From Phenylobacterium sp. J426 (GTDB taxonomy: Bacteria > Pseudomonadota > Alphaproteobacteria > Caulobacterales > Caulobacteraceae): a stretch of 64,000 nucleotides of DNA. The stretch spans positions 186,001-250,000 of the forward strand of contig NZ_JAJOMY010000001.1 of NCBI RefSeq assembly GCF_024699945.1, in the 5' to 3' direction. Position 1 is the first letter of the stretch; the number at the start of each line of letters is the position of its first letter. This document shows, in pieces, positions 17,551 through 25,853 of the stretch. A program made the translations under genes and the position numbers. The notes under the pieces were generated by a model. It saw nothing but the letters and a program-made list of their open reading frames with translations, did no database searches and was not told the DNA's origin.

Positions 17551-19013
17551 TGCCGTTCGACCTCGACGCCACCGTGCAGGGCGCGCTGATCGCGCTGACC
17601 GGCTTCGCCGAGGCGATCGCCATCCTGGTGATCGGCGCGGGCCTGCTGCAGAACGCCTTCCACATCTGGCAGCTCATCGTCGCCGCCGACGCCCTCCGCC
17701 GCGAGCGCGGCGTGGTCGAGGCCCGCATGCTGTGGCGCCGCTACGCCGACAGCGCCCCGCCGATCGCCCTGCTGGTCCCCGCCTACAACGAGGAGATGAC
17801 CATCGGCGAAAGCCTCCGGTCGCTGCTCGCGCTGCAGTACCCCAGCTTCGAGGTGGTGGTCGTCAACGACGGCTCGAAGGACGGCACCATGGAGGCCCTG
17901 AAGGCGGCCTTCGACCTCAGGCCCGCCGAGCGCGCCTGGGAGCCGATCGCCCCGCACGCCCCGATCCGCGGCATCTATGTGGCTCCGAACCAGCCGCGGC
18001 TGCTGGTCGTCGACAAGGAGAACGGCGGCAAGGCCGACGCGCTCAACGCCGCAATCAACCTCTCCCGCGCGCCGATCGTCTGCTCGATGGACGCCGACAG
18101 CCTGCTCGAGCCCGACGCCCTGCTGCGCGCGGTGCGCCCGTTCGTCGAGGATCCCGAGCGCGTCGTCGCCGTCGGCGGCACCGTGCGCATCGCCAATGGC
18201 TGCGAGATCCGACACGGCCACGTCGTGAAGATCGGCGTGCCGCGCAATCTCGTGGCCCTCGTCCAGACCATCGAGTACCTGCGCGCCTTCCTGATGGCCC
18301 GCATCGCCTGGAGCGAGATGCAGGCGCTGACGATCATCTCGGGCGCCTTCGGCCTCTTCCGCCGAAGCGCCGTGCTCGAGGTCGGCGGATACAGCCTGGG
18401 CACGGTCGGCGAGGACATGGAGCTGGTCATCAAGCTCCACAAGCGCGCCCGGCAGGAGAAGCGGCCCTACCGGGTCGCCTTCGTCCACGAGCCGGTCTGC
18501 TGGACCGAGTGCCCCGAGGACCTCCAGATCCTCGGCCGCCAGCGCGCCCGCTGGCATCGCGGGGCGCTGGAGACCTTCTTCCGGCACCGGGACATGCTCT
18601 TCAATCCGCGCTACGGGCGGCTCGGCTTCCTGGGCTTCGGCTACATCCTGCTCGTCGACGTCCTGGGGCCGTTCATCGAGCTGTTCGGCTACCTGCTGAT
18701 CCCCGCCTTCTGGGCGCTGGGCGTCCTGCAGACCGAGTACCTGCTGGCCTTCCTGGCGGTGAGCTTCGCCTACGGCGTCGTCATCAGCGTCGGCGCGCTG
18801 GCGCTGGAGGAGGTGGAGCTGCGCCGCTTCCCCAACGCGCGATCGCTGGTCATCCTGCTGTTCGCGGCGATCATCGAGAACTTCGGCTACCGGCAGATCA
18901 ACAACATCTGGCGCATCCGCGGGACCTGGCAGTTCGTCACCAAGCAGCACGGCTGGGGGGCCATGACCCGCAAGGGCTTCAGCCCGGCGGCAGCGCCTCC
19001 AGCGCCGAAATGA
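17550..19013 (+). CDS. Membrane-bound family 2 glycosyltransferase (processive synthase type)
   Basis: 487 residues. One N-terminal membrane segment is followed by a GT-A domain (70-340) with LLVPAYNEEMTIG, VVVVNDGSKDG (Asp107), CSMDADSLLEPDAL (Asp181/Asp183), TVGEDMEL (Glu288/Asp289) and the Q-x-x-R-W motif QRARW at 331-335. About four C-terminal membrane segments follow. This motif set is that of synthases such as BcsA, PgaC and hyaluronan synthase, which polymerise and extrude a sugar chain. There is no PilZ domain. The sugar cannot be told. ATG at 17550 overlaps the HEAT gene stop. The end overlaps the antisense HPt gene. Confidence 0.88.
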   Translation: MPFDLDATVQGALIALTGFAEAIAILVIGAGLLQNAFHIWQLIVAADALRRERGVVEARMLWRRYADSAPPIALLVPAYNEEMTIGESLRSLLALQYPSFEVVVVNDGSKDGTMEALKAAFDLRPAERAWEPIAPHAPIRGIYVAPNQPRLLVVDKENGGKADALNAAINLSRAPIVCSMDADSLLEPDALLRAVRPFVEDPERVVAVGGTVRIANGCEIRHGHVVKIGVPRNLVALVQTIEYLRAFLMARIAWSEMQALTIISGAFGLFRRSAVLEVGGYSLGTVGEDMELVIKLHKRARQEKRPYRVAFVHEPVCWTECPEDLQILGRQRARWHRGALETFFRHRDMLFNPRYGRLGFLGFGYILLVDVLGPFIELFGYLLIPAFWALGVLQTEYLLAFLAVSFAYGVVISVGALALEEVELRRFPNARSLVILLFAAIIENFGYRQINNIWRIRGTWQFVTKQHGWGAMTRKGFSPAAAPPAPK

Positions 19014-19251
19014 GCGCCGTCATATCGGCGGGGCGCCCCTCCCGCAGCTCGTCCTCCAGGGCCGCCGCCGCCGCGCTGACGCCGCCGTAACCGAACACGC
19101 CGCCCGAGCCCGCCAGCTTGTGCGCCCGCGCCAGCAGCTCATCCTGCGGCGCGCCCCCGGTCGCCCGGATCCAGGCCAGGTCATCGGCCGCCCGGGCCAG
19201 GAACCGGGCTCTCAGCGCCGCCAGCGGATCCGGTCGGTCAGTTTGGGTCAT
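18979..19251 (-). CDS. Standalone histidine phosphotransfer (HPt) protein
   Basis: A 90-residue helical HPt domain. ARAHKLAGSGGVFGYGGVSAAAAAL carries His44, the phosphate-carrying residue, in the usual H-K-L-x-G-S context. It should shuttle phosphate between a kinase and a receiver protein. ATG at 19251. The 3' end overlaps the tail of the glycosyltransferase gene by 35 bases on the other strand. It is divergent from the GAF sensor kinase. With that kinase and the CheY-like protein at 15013 it could complete a relay. Confidence 0.85.
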   Translation of the reverse strand: MTQTDRPDPLAALRARFLARAADDLAWIRATGGAPQDELLARAHKLAGSGGVFGYGGVSAAAAALEDELREGRPADMTALISALEALPPG

Positions 19252-19324
19252 CGCGCCCTATCTTCCTTAACTTGCCTTGGCTTAGCATGGCGGACCGTCG
19301 GCCGACCCATCCGGAAACCTGCTT

Positions 19325-20526
19325 TTGAGTCCCTCCGAGCTCGCACGTCTCGCCATCCTCCACGAGTATGGCGTCCTCGACACGCCGGCCGAGGCGGCGT
19401 TCGACCGCATCACCGAGCTGGCGGCCGAGCTGTTCAACGCCCCCATCGCGCTGGTCACGCTCATCGACGCCGAGCGCCAGTGGATGAAGTCGGCCCACGG
19501 CCTGGAGCGCGGCGAGACCACCCGCCAGGACGCCTTCTGCGACTACACCATCCGGTCCGACGAGGTGATGATCGTCCCCGACGCGACCGAGGACGACCGC
19601 TTCCGCGACAATCCCTACGTCACCGGCGACCCCGACATCCGCTTCTACATGGGCCCCCCTGCAGGTGCCGGGCCCCGGCGGCCCGCGCATCGGGGCGCTG
19701 TGCATCCTCGACCGCGTGCCCCGCGAGCCGCCCAGCGAGAAGGACCAGCGCCGACTGCAGATCCTGGCCGCCGCCGTCGTCGGCGAGATGAACCTGCGCC
19801 TGGCCAACCAGCGCCTGGAACTCGCCCGCCGCGAGGCCGAGGCCGCCGCCGAGGCGCGCTCCGAGTTCCTCGCCAACATGAGCCACGAGCTGCGCACCCC
19901 GCTCACCAGCATCATCGGCTATTCCGGCATCCTCAACGCCTCGAAGGACCTGCCCGAGCGCGAGAAGCACTTCGCCCAGCGGATCAATTCCGCGAGCCAG
20001 GCCCTGCTCGCCATCGTCAACGACGTTCTCGACCTGGCCCGCCTCGACTCAGGGCGCCGAGGACGAGCCGGCCGACCTCGCCGACGTCCGGGAGATCGCC
20101 GAGAATGCGCTGGGCATCGTCGCCGAACAGGCCCGCGCCAAGGACCTCGACCTGCGCTTCGAGGCGCCGCCGTCGCTGCCCCAGGTGCGGGTCCCCACCG
20201 CCCGCCTGCGCCAGATCCTGCTGAACCTGCTGTCCAACGCCGTGAAGTTCACCGAGGCCGGCCATGTGACGCTCAGCCTCTCCGCCGACGAGGACCGCCT
20301 CTACGCCCGCGTCGCCGACACCGGCGTCGGCATCCCGAAGGATCGGCAGGCCCGGATCTTCGACCGGTTCATCCAGGCCGACTCCTCGGTCGCCAAGAAG
20401 TACGGCGGCACCGGCCTCGGCCTCACCATCTCCAGCCGCCTGGCTGAGCGCATGGGCGGCCAACTGACGGTCGACAGCGAACCTGGCCAAGGCAGCGTCT
20501 TCACGTTGGCCCTGCCCCTGGCCTGA
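19325..20526 (+). CDS. GAF-domain sensor histidine kinase (two one-base frameshifts)
   Basis: About 400 residues with no membrane segment, so a cytosolic sensor. A GAF domain spans 20-165 (ERQWMKSAHGLERGETTRQ, FCDYTIRS). After it come a short coil, the HisKA box [19 protein letters not shown] and an HATPase domain with LLNLLSNAVKFTE, ADTGVGIPKDRQ and GGTGLGLTIS. The frame breaks twice. One surplus C in the six-C run at 19654-19659 interrupts the GAF domain. A surplus base near 20048-20054 interrupts the linker after HisKA. The start is TTG at 19325. It has no receiver domain of its own, so it needs a partner such as the receiver at 15013. Confidence 0.82.
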
Positions 20527-20527
20527 C

Positions 20528-20571
20528 GCTCCGGCCTGGCTCCGGCCTGGCTCCGGCCTGGCTCCGGCCTA
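20528..20571. repeat. Four-copy 11-bp tandem repeat between convergent genes
   Basis: GCTCCGGCCTG occurs four times head to tail (the last copy ends in A). It begins one base after the kinase stop and runs into the stop codon of the converging gene. The units contain GGCC and CCGG cores that can pair with each other, so the array may act as a terminator for both strands. Confidence 0.75.
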
Positions 20572-21036
20572 GTTCCGGAACCAGCCGCCGACCACGCAGG
20601 TCGCCACCCCGTCGCGCACCGTCACCGTCGTCCGCCGCACCGGCGGCGGGCTGAAGACCGTCGTCCCCCGGGGCGTCGTCACGCTCACATAGCCCGGCGC
20701 GTTGAACTGGCAGATCCGATACACCTGCCCGTCGTCCCGGAACCCCGCACAGCTGACGTGCCCGTGCTGGCGCGTGAAGGTCGCATCGCCATAGGTGAAG
20801 GTCCGCGGCAGCCGCCGTGACACGGGCGCGCTCGCCGCCACGTCACAGGCCGGGCCGGTGATGCCGTCCCAGGCCGCCTTCTCGGCGCGCGCCGCCCACC
20901 ATGTCCTGGCGATGTCGGTCAGCGGCACGGCCGCCGCGATCGCCAGCACGCCGACCATCCCCGCCGCCTGCAGCCGGTCGACCAGCCCACTCGTCAGCCT
21001 CGAACCCCGAAGTCGCCCACGCAGCGCAGCGCTCAT
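20569..21036 (-). CDS. Exported or membrane-anchored hypothetical protein with four cysteines
   Basis: 155 residues. I do not recognise the family. A hydrophobic segment (AGMVGVLAIAAAVPLTDIA) near residue 26 could be a signal anchor. The following domain is beta-rich, with TFTYGDATFTRQHGHVSCAGF and VYRICQFNAPGYVSVTTPRG. Cysteines at CDVAAS, VSCAGF, ICQF and TCVVGG could form two disulfides, which fits a periplasmic location. ATG at 21036. The last bases lie in the 11-bp tandem repeat. Confidence 0.6.
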   Translation of the reverse strand: MSAALRGRLRGSRLTSGLVDRLQAAGMVGVLAIAAAVPLTDIARTWWAARAEKAAWDGITGPACDVAASAPVSRRLPRTFTYGDATFTRQHGHVSCAGFRDDGQVYRICQFNAPGYVSVTTPRGTTVFSPPPVRRTTVTVRDGVATCVVGGWFRN

Positions 21037-21080
21037 GACGTCGCTCCCATCCTGGAGCGCGCATTACATATGTAATTTTC

Positions 21081-21803
21081 CTAGCCGACAAGCCCCGATG
21101 GCCGCGTGAACTGCCCGGGCGAAAGCGCCGCCGGCGTGAACCGGCATTCCCGGATGGCGCCGTTGAACCAGTCCACCCGGTTCAACCGAACGCCCACCGA
21201 GGTCCGCCCGGGCCCCTGCGGCCGGAAGGCGATCTCCGCCTCGGCCTGCAGCACGCCGTCGACATAGGCCGCGTAGCGCCGGCCGTCGCACACCTGGGCC
21301 ACATGCGCCCAGCGCCCCACCGGATGCCGCTTGGTCGGATCGATCAGCACCTGGCTGTAGCCCGGCCCCTTCACGAAGGCGTCCAGCCACCAGGCGTCCT
21401 CGGCCACGCGGATCTCGAACAGCATCCGCGTCCCGCCCGAGACGCTCCCCGCTCCCTCGGCGTCCGCGGCGTCCGCGGCGTCCTGCGCCAGGTGCAGCCA
21501 GCGCTGCTCGAACCGGCCGCCGTCCGGCCGGAACACCGCCTCGATGGTGAAGGCCCGCGCGCCGGCGAGCGGATGTTCCGGGATCACCAACCCGTCGTCC
21601 TGGCCGTCGAACAGCAGCGCCCTGCCCCCCGGCCCCGGCGTCACGCGTGGCTCGCCCAGCACCTCGGTCGCAAGTCCGCCCACCCGGTCGGGTCGCGTGA
21701 AGCTCCACACGCGCGGCTTGCCCGGCTCCGCGGCGGCGAACGCCGGTGCGGACGTCAGCGCGGCGGCGCCGGCCAGCACGGTCCTGCGATCGAGGCACTG
21801 CAT
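21081..21803 (-). CDS. Secreted concanavalin-like (LamG-type) domain protein
   Basis: 240 residues. The start MQCLDRRTVLAGAAALTSAPAFAAA combines a twin-arginine-like DRRTVLAG and a hydrophobic stretch, so export by Tat or Sec is likely. The rest is a jelly-roll: ALLFDGQDDGLVIPEHPLAGARAFTIEAVFRPDG, RWAHVAQVCDGRRYAAYVDGVLQAEA and SVGVRLNRVDWFNGAIRECRFTPAALS are the strand pattern of LamG/concanavalin domains. No catalytic glutamate pair is evident, so sugar binding is more likely than hydrolysis. ATG at 21803. Confidence 0.78.
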   Translation of the reverse strand: MQCLDRRTVLAGAAALTSAPAFAAAEPGKPRVWSFTRPDRVGGLATEVLGEPRVTPGPGGRALLFDGQDDGLVIPEHPLAGARAFTIEAVFRPDGGRFEQRWLHLAQDAADAADAEGAGSVSGGTRMLFEIRVAEDAWWLDAFVKGPGYSQVLIDPTKRHPVGRWAHVAQVCDGRRYAAYVDGVLQAEAEIAFRPQGPGRTSVGVRLNRVDWFNGAIRECRFTPAALSPGQFTRPSGLVG

Positions 21804-21909
21804 GCGGGCCAGGGGGCCACATTCCGCGCCCGGCGCCTAGGCGCCTCCGCAAACCGACGTTACCGATACCATGAAACGTCCCGCCTAGAGGACGACCTGG
21901 GAGGCCATC

Positions 21910-23064
21910 ATGGCGCCGGCGACCTTCACCGCCGTCCTCGTCCTGCAGTTCGCGGTCATCCTGGCGGCCGCTCATGCCGCGGGCTGGCTGTTCCGCCGGT
22001 TCCTGGGCCAGCCGCGCGTGGTCGGCGAGATGACCGCCGGCATCCTGCTGGGCCCCTCGCTCTTCGGGCTCCTCGCCCCGGACCTGCAGGGGCGCCCTGT
22101 TCCCCGCCGAGACGCGCGGCGCCCTCCACCTCGTCGCCCAGCCGGGGTCGGCCTCTACATGTTCCTTGTGGGGCTCGGCTTCGACCGCGGCCATCTCCGC
22201 CGCCAGGCGGCCGGCGCGGGAGCGTTCGCCGCCGCAGGCATGATGGTCCCCTTCCTCGCCGCCGCGGCCCTGGCCCCTTGGCTGCTGGCCCGCCCGGGCC
22301 TCTTCGCCGATCACCTGGACCTCGCCCAGGCCACGCTGTTCCTCGGCGCCAGCCTGGCGATCACCGCCTTCCCGGTCCTGGCCCGCATCCTCGACGAGCG
22401 GGGCCTGACCGAGACGCCGCTGGGCGCGCTCAGCCTCTCGGCCGGGGCGCTGGGCGACGTCGGGGCGTGGATCCTCCTCGCCCTGGTGCTGGCGACCGTC
22501 GGCGGCGGAGGCGGCGTCCCGGACCTTGGCCTCTATGCGGTGTTCGGAGGCTTCGCCGCAGGCCTCGTGGTCCCGCGCGGACCGGTGGCGCGGCGCCTGA
22601 AGGCCGGCCTGGAACCGATCGTCGCCGCCGCCCTCGTGCCGGTGTTCTTCGCCGTCTCGGGACTGAACACCCGCCTCGACCTGGCGACCGACCCCGCCCT
22701 GGCGGCCGTCGCCGCCGTCGTGCTGCTTGCCGCCGTCGGCTCCAAGGTCGGGGGCGGCTGGCTCGCCGCCCGCCTCACCGGCCACGACAACCCGACCGCG
22801 CTCGCCGTCGGCGTGCTGATCAACACCCGGGGCCTGATGGAGCTCGTGGTCCTCAACATCGGACTGCAGGCCGGCCTGATCCAGCCCGCCCTGTTCTCGA
22901 TCCTCGTGCTGATGGCCCTGGTGACGACCTTCATGGCCGCCCCGCTGTTTCGGGCGGCGTACGGCCGTCGCGCCGGCGCGCTGGCCCCGCCGGACGCCTC
23001 CGGCGCCGCTGGCCGCCTAGGGCGCCTCGGCCTCGCCGTCGGCCGGGGACGCCGCGCCACATGA
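21910..23064 (+). CDS. CPA2-family cation:proton antiporter (internal pair of compensating indels)
   Basis: 384 residues, about eleven membrane segments. GQPRVVGEMTAGILLGPSLFG, FLVGLGFDRGHLR, GASLAITAFPVLARILDERGL and LSAGALGDVGAWILLA mark a Na+ or K+/H+ exchanger of the CPA2 type. The stretch at 22090-22142 reads as arginine- and proline-rich nonsense. In the neighbouring frame it reads GALFPAETRGALHLVAQ, which fits the family, so one base was gained near 22089-22092 and one lost near 22140. The C-terminus overlaps an antisense gene by 48 bases and may also be misread. ATG at 21910 follows GGGAGGCC. Confidence 0.8.
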   Translation: MAPATFTAVLVLQFAVILAAAHAAGWLFRRFLGQPRVVGEMTAGILLGPSLFGLLAPDLQGRPVPRRDARRPPPRRPAGVGLYMFLVGLGFDRGHLRRQAAGAGAFAAAGMMVPFLAAAALAPWLLARPGLFADHLDLAQATLFLGASLAITAFPVLARILDERGLTETPLGALSLSAGALGDVGAWILLALVLATVGGGGGVPDLGLYAVFGGFAAGLVVPRGPVARRLKAGLEPIVAAALVPVFFAVSGLNTRLDLATDPALAAVAAVVLLAAVGSKVGGGWLAARLTGHDNPTALAVGVLINTRGLMELVVLNIGLQAGLIQPALFSILVLMALVTTFMAAPLFRAAYGRRAGALAPPDASGAAGRLGRLGLAVGRGRRAT

Positions 23065-23244
23065 GAACGCATCCAGACGCTCGGCGCCCAGCCACAGCTC
23101 GCAATCGAACGGCTGGCCGGCGCACATCGCCCGCGCCTTGACCTGAGCCTCGCGGAGATCGGCGGCCTCCAGCCATTCGCCGACCGCGATCCGTCCGTCG
23201 GGCCCCAGCTTGTAGAGGCGGTAGCTCGGCAAGGGTGTCCTCAT
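23017..23244 (-). CDS. Small hypothetical protein (SYRLYKL family)
   Basis: A 75-residue protein. PSYRLYKLGPDGRIAVGEWLEAADLREAQVKARAM then CELWLGAERLDAF gives a strand, a helix and a strand. The gene at 58706-58906 has the same pattern (SYRIYRLDGGGRLGLGETFEAESD, then SELWSGGRMVGRF), so the two are paralogues. No function is known to me. ATG at 23244. The 3' end overlaps the antiporter gene on the other strand. Confidence 0.6.
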   Translation of the reverse strand: MRTPLPSYRLYKLGPDGRIAVGEWLEAADLREAQVKARAMCAGQPFDCELWLGAERLDAFSCGAASPADGEAEAP

Positions 23245-23390
23245 ACGGCAGGCTTGGAAAAGGGCGCGCCGTATGACGCTGGTCTTTTGAACCCAATCTG
23301 AACCACGGCGACGCTTCCCCGCTGTCTGGCTTCGCGTCCTCCGGTGCGCCAGTATCCCCCGGTTGAGCCGTGGCCGGACAGGAGATCGCC

Positions 23391-23852
23391 ATGCCCGAGG
23401 CCGAAAACGCGACCCGCGAGGGCGGCTGCCGCTGCGGCCAGGTCCGCTTCCGCCTGACGGGAGCGCCGCTCGTCACCATGGCTTGCCACTGCCGCGGCTG
23501 TCAGAAGATGACCGCCAGCGCGTTCTCCCTCAGCGTCCTGGTCGCCGGCGAAGGGTTCGAGGTCACCGCGGGCGAACCTGTCGTCGGCGGCGCCGGCAGC
23601 CCCGACCTCCGCCATTTCTTCTGCCCCAAGTGCATGAGCTGGATGTTCACGCGGCCCGACGCCATCGGCCCGTTCGTCAACGTCCGCAGCCCGCTCCTCG
23701 ACGACCCGTCGGGCCTCGAGCCCTTCATGGAGACCCAGACCGCCGAGAAGCTGCCCTGGGCGACCACGCCCGCGAAACACAGCTTCGACCGCTTCCCCGC
23801 CCCCGAGGACTTCGGCCGCCTGATGGCCGAGTACGCGGAGAGCCGGGCCTAG
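23391..23852 (+). CDS. GFA/CENP-V family zinc-binding protein
   Basis: 153 residues with the eight-cysteine zinc pattern of the GFA (glutathione-dependent formaldehyde-activating enzyme-like) fold: GGCRCGQVRF, MACHCRGCQKMT and HFFCPKCMSWMF. Members bind zinc and small thiols, but most, including this one, have no proven reaction. ATG at 23391 is preferred to GTG at 23370 because GGAGATCGCC precedes it. The gene converges with the terminase-like gene. Confidence 0.85.
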   Translation: MPEAENATREGGCRCGQVRFRLTGAPLVTMACHCRGCQKMTASAFSLSVLVAGEGFEVTAGEPVVGGAGSPDLRHFFCPKCMSWMFTRPDAIGPFVNVRSPLLDDPSGLEPFMETQTAEKLPWATTPAKHSFDRFPAPEDFGRLMAEYAESRA

Positions 23853-23877
23853 GTCTGGTCGGCGCCGGCCCGCTGCC

Positions 23878-24605
23878 TCACCCCCGCCCGCGCTGCGCGG
23901 CTCCGCCGCCGTGGGCCGCGGGGTGAACTCCTTGACCATCACGGTCATCGGCCGGGCTTCCTGTTCGGCGTCCCGCGCCACCAGCCGCTCGCTGTACTTG
24001 CGCGGCGCGAGCCTGGGCGCCTGCCAGCGGATCAGGTCGAACTTGAACCGGCAGGCCCAGACGTTGCCGGGCGTCACCTCGCCCGCCAGTTCGCGCGTCT
24101 CGTCGAACAGGTAGTCCCCCTGGAACTGCCGGGCGGCCACGTACAGGTCCTCGAAGTCGGGGAGGCGCTGCACCCAGCGATAGACCGTCGCCGGCGTCGG
24201 CAGGTGATCGTCGCGGCAGATCGAGATCAGGCTCTCGCCGTTCGCCAGGCGAAAGCAGATCTCCTCGCCGATCTCGGCCGTGTAGGTCGGCTCATGGCCG
24301 CCGTCCCGCCGCGCCAGGTCACGCCGCGCCCGCCGCTCGGCCTCGCGCTCGCGGTCCGCCAGCCGCCGCGCCAGCCGCGCGCGTCGCTGCGCCGCCGCCA
24401 GCCGTTCCCCGAACTCCATGTGGCTGCGCCGCCAGACCCCGATCGCCGTCCGGCTCGGCATCCGCGGGTCCTGCTCCAGCGCCGCCAGGCTCTCGCCCGC
24501 CGCCACCCGGCCCACGATCTCGTCCGCCAGGGCCTCGGTGAAACGCACATGCTCCCGCCGCGGGAGCCCGTCCCCGCGCCCCCAGGCCGCTCCGCCGCCA
24601 TCCAT
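23878..24605 (-). CDS. Terminase small subunit-like DNA-binding protein (probable C-terminal indel)
   Basis: About 242 residues. Two similar helix-turn-helix units occur in tandem: FTEALADEIVGRVAAGESLAALEQDPRMPSRTAIGVWRR, and YTAEIGEEICFRLANGESLISICRDDHLPTPATVYRWVQ. An arginine-rich coil (RLADREREAERRARRDLARRD) lies between them. This resembles phage terminase small subunits that recognise DNA for packaging. No other phage gene is near, so it may be a domesticated remnant or regulator. ATG at 24605. The frame stays open to 23241, antisense through the GFA gene, which is implausible. One missing base in the five-C run at 23881-23885 would give a stop at 23878. Confidence 0.6.
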
Positions 24606-24991
24606 CCGAATTGTCCGCAAGCACGGCCGCACGCCGCCCAGCGATAAGGTGGCTGAGCGCGGAGCCGATGTCAAGAACAAATCGAGAACAGCTATGCGGC
24701 TACCGGTCCTCCCCCATCTGGGGAGGACCGGCCGGAGGGGGTCACCCGAGGTGGGCTCCGCAACCTCCGCAAACACAAACGCCAGGATCGTGCGCGCGGC
24801 GTCGGCGGCCGCAGATCACCCCCTCACCCGCTTCCCCACCGGGGAGCACCCCAGGCCGCTCATCCCCCGTTCATGCAGCCTCCGCCCTAATCGCCGGCTG
24901 GCGGCGGCTTTGGGGGTGCGCGGCCGCGCCGCACCCTTCACGCGCCCCGCTTGAGTTACGCTTACCCCCGCGTGTCAGCCGGAGCCTGCAA
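24606..24991. other. 386-base gene-free stretch with palindromic repeats
   Basis: No plausible gene is seen. The stretch holds the hairpin listed at 24703-24731. A second GC-rich palindromic patch (CTTCCCCACCGGGGAGC) lies near 24830. Near 24914-24936 there is a GGGTGCG...CGCACCC inverted repeat. Promoters for the two divergent flanking genes should lie here but I cannot point to convincing boxes. Confidence 0.6.
24703..24731. repeat. Perfect 12-bp hairpin, dispersed palindromic element
   Basis: CCGGTCCTCCCC (24703-24714) and GGGGAGGACCGG (24720-24731) pair perfectly around a 5-base loop. The CTCCCC/GGGGAG core links it to the longer repeats at 4519 and 26297, suggesting one REP-like family. 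Confidence 0.7.
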
Positions 24992-25852
24992 GTGCGTCAC
25001 GTGACCCGAATTCTCGCCCTCGCCGCGCCTGCTGCGGCGCTCGCCACAGCCGCCGCGGCCGCGCCCTCGCGGCCCGTCGCCATGCCGTGGATCATCTCCC
25101 CGGCCGACGCCGCCTGCCGGACCCAGATCGAACTCACCTCGCGCTCCGGCGCCGTGACGCCGGTGACGCTCACCTCGGACGGCCAGGTCGTCAGCCTGAC
25201 CTTCGCCAAGCCTGACCTGCCCGAACGGGCCTTCCTGCCGATCCGGGTGGACCGCAACCGCTTCTCCAACCTGGTGATGCGCCGCGCCGACGGGGTCACC
25301 GGCGAGCTGGTGCTGTCGGAAGAGACCGAGGCGGCCATGCGCAAGGGCCAGACCCTCGACATCGCCTGGCTGTCGGAGGAGCCCGTCTCGGCCACCCTCG
25401 CCGGCTCGGAACAGGGCCTCACCGATCTGCGGGTCTGCGGCGCCCAGATCGCGTCCCAGGCGCGCGCCCGCGCGGCGGCCGACGCCGAGGCCAAGGCCCG
25501 CGCCGAGGAGGACGCCCGCAAGCAGGCCGTCGTCCAGGCCCAGCTCGAGGCCGCCCGCGCCCAGACCGCCGCGGCGGAAGCCCAGCGCCAGCGCGTGGAG
25601 CAGGAGGCCGAACGCCAGCGCCGCCAGGAAGCCCAGGAACGCGAGCGCGTCTACGCCGAGGCCCGCCAGCGGGAGTACCAGCGCGAGTACGACTACGAGG
25701 CCGCCCGCCGCCGCGAGTATGAAGACGCCCGCCGCCGGGATTGGGACGACGAGCCGTACGGCGGAGACTACCGCCCGGCTTTCCAGCCCCGCTATCCCAT
25801 CTACCCGCAAGCGCAGCCCAGCTATCCGCCCGCCTGGGGCCGCCGCTGGTAG
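24992..25852 (+). CDS. Exported protein with a long charged coiled coil
   Basis: 286 residues that I cannot assign to a family. After a signal peptide (RILALAAPAAALATAAAAAP) comes a beta-rich domain (25-150) with MPWIISPADAACRTQIELTS and FSNLVMRRADGVTGELVLSEETEAAM. A long helix of Ala, Glu, Arg and Gln follows (155-245), surely a coiled coil. The tail is rich in Tyr, Pro and Arg (DDEPYGGDYRP onward). Such tails occur in envelope proteins that contact the wall or outer membrane. GTG at 24992 has GGAG seven bases upstream; GTG at 25001 is an alternative. It ends one base from the stop of the VOC gene. Confidence 0.65.
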   Translation: MRHVTRILALAAPAAALATAAAAAPSRPVAMPWIISPADAACRTQIELTSRSGAVTPVTLTSDGQVVSLTFAKPDLPERAFLPIRVDRNRFSNLVMRRADGVTGELVLSEETEAAMRKGQTLDIAWLSEEPVSATLAGSEQGLTDLRVCGAQIASQARARAAADAEAKARAEEDARKQAVVQAQLEAARAQTAAAEAQRQRVEQEAERQRRQEAQERERVYAEARQREYQREYDYEAARRREYEDARRRDWDDEPYGGDYRPAFQPRYPIYPQAQPSYPPAWGRRW

Positions 25853-25853
25853 A

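Noticed and set aside
21064-22785. A 573-codon minus-strand frame running across the LamG gene and the antiporter
   Set aside because: It overlaps two well-supported genes and resembles no protein; GC-rich frames stay open by chance.
23241-23877. C-terminal extension of the terminase-like protein through the GFA gene on the opposite strand
   Set aside because: The extension is 636 bases of antisense to a recognisable zinc protein and shows no fold. One missing base in a five-C run gives a natural stop at 23878.
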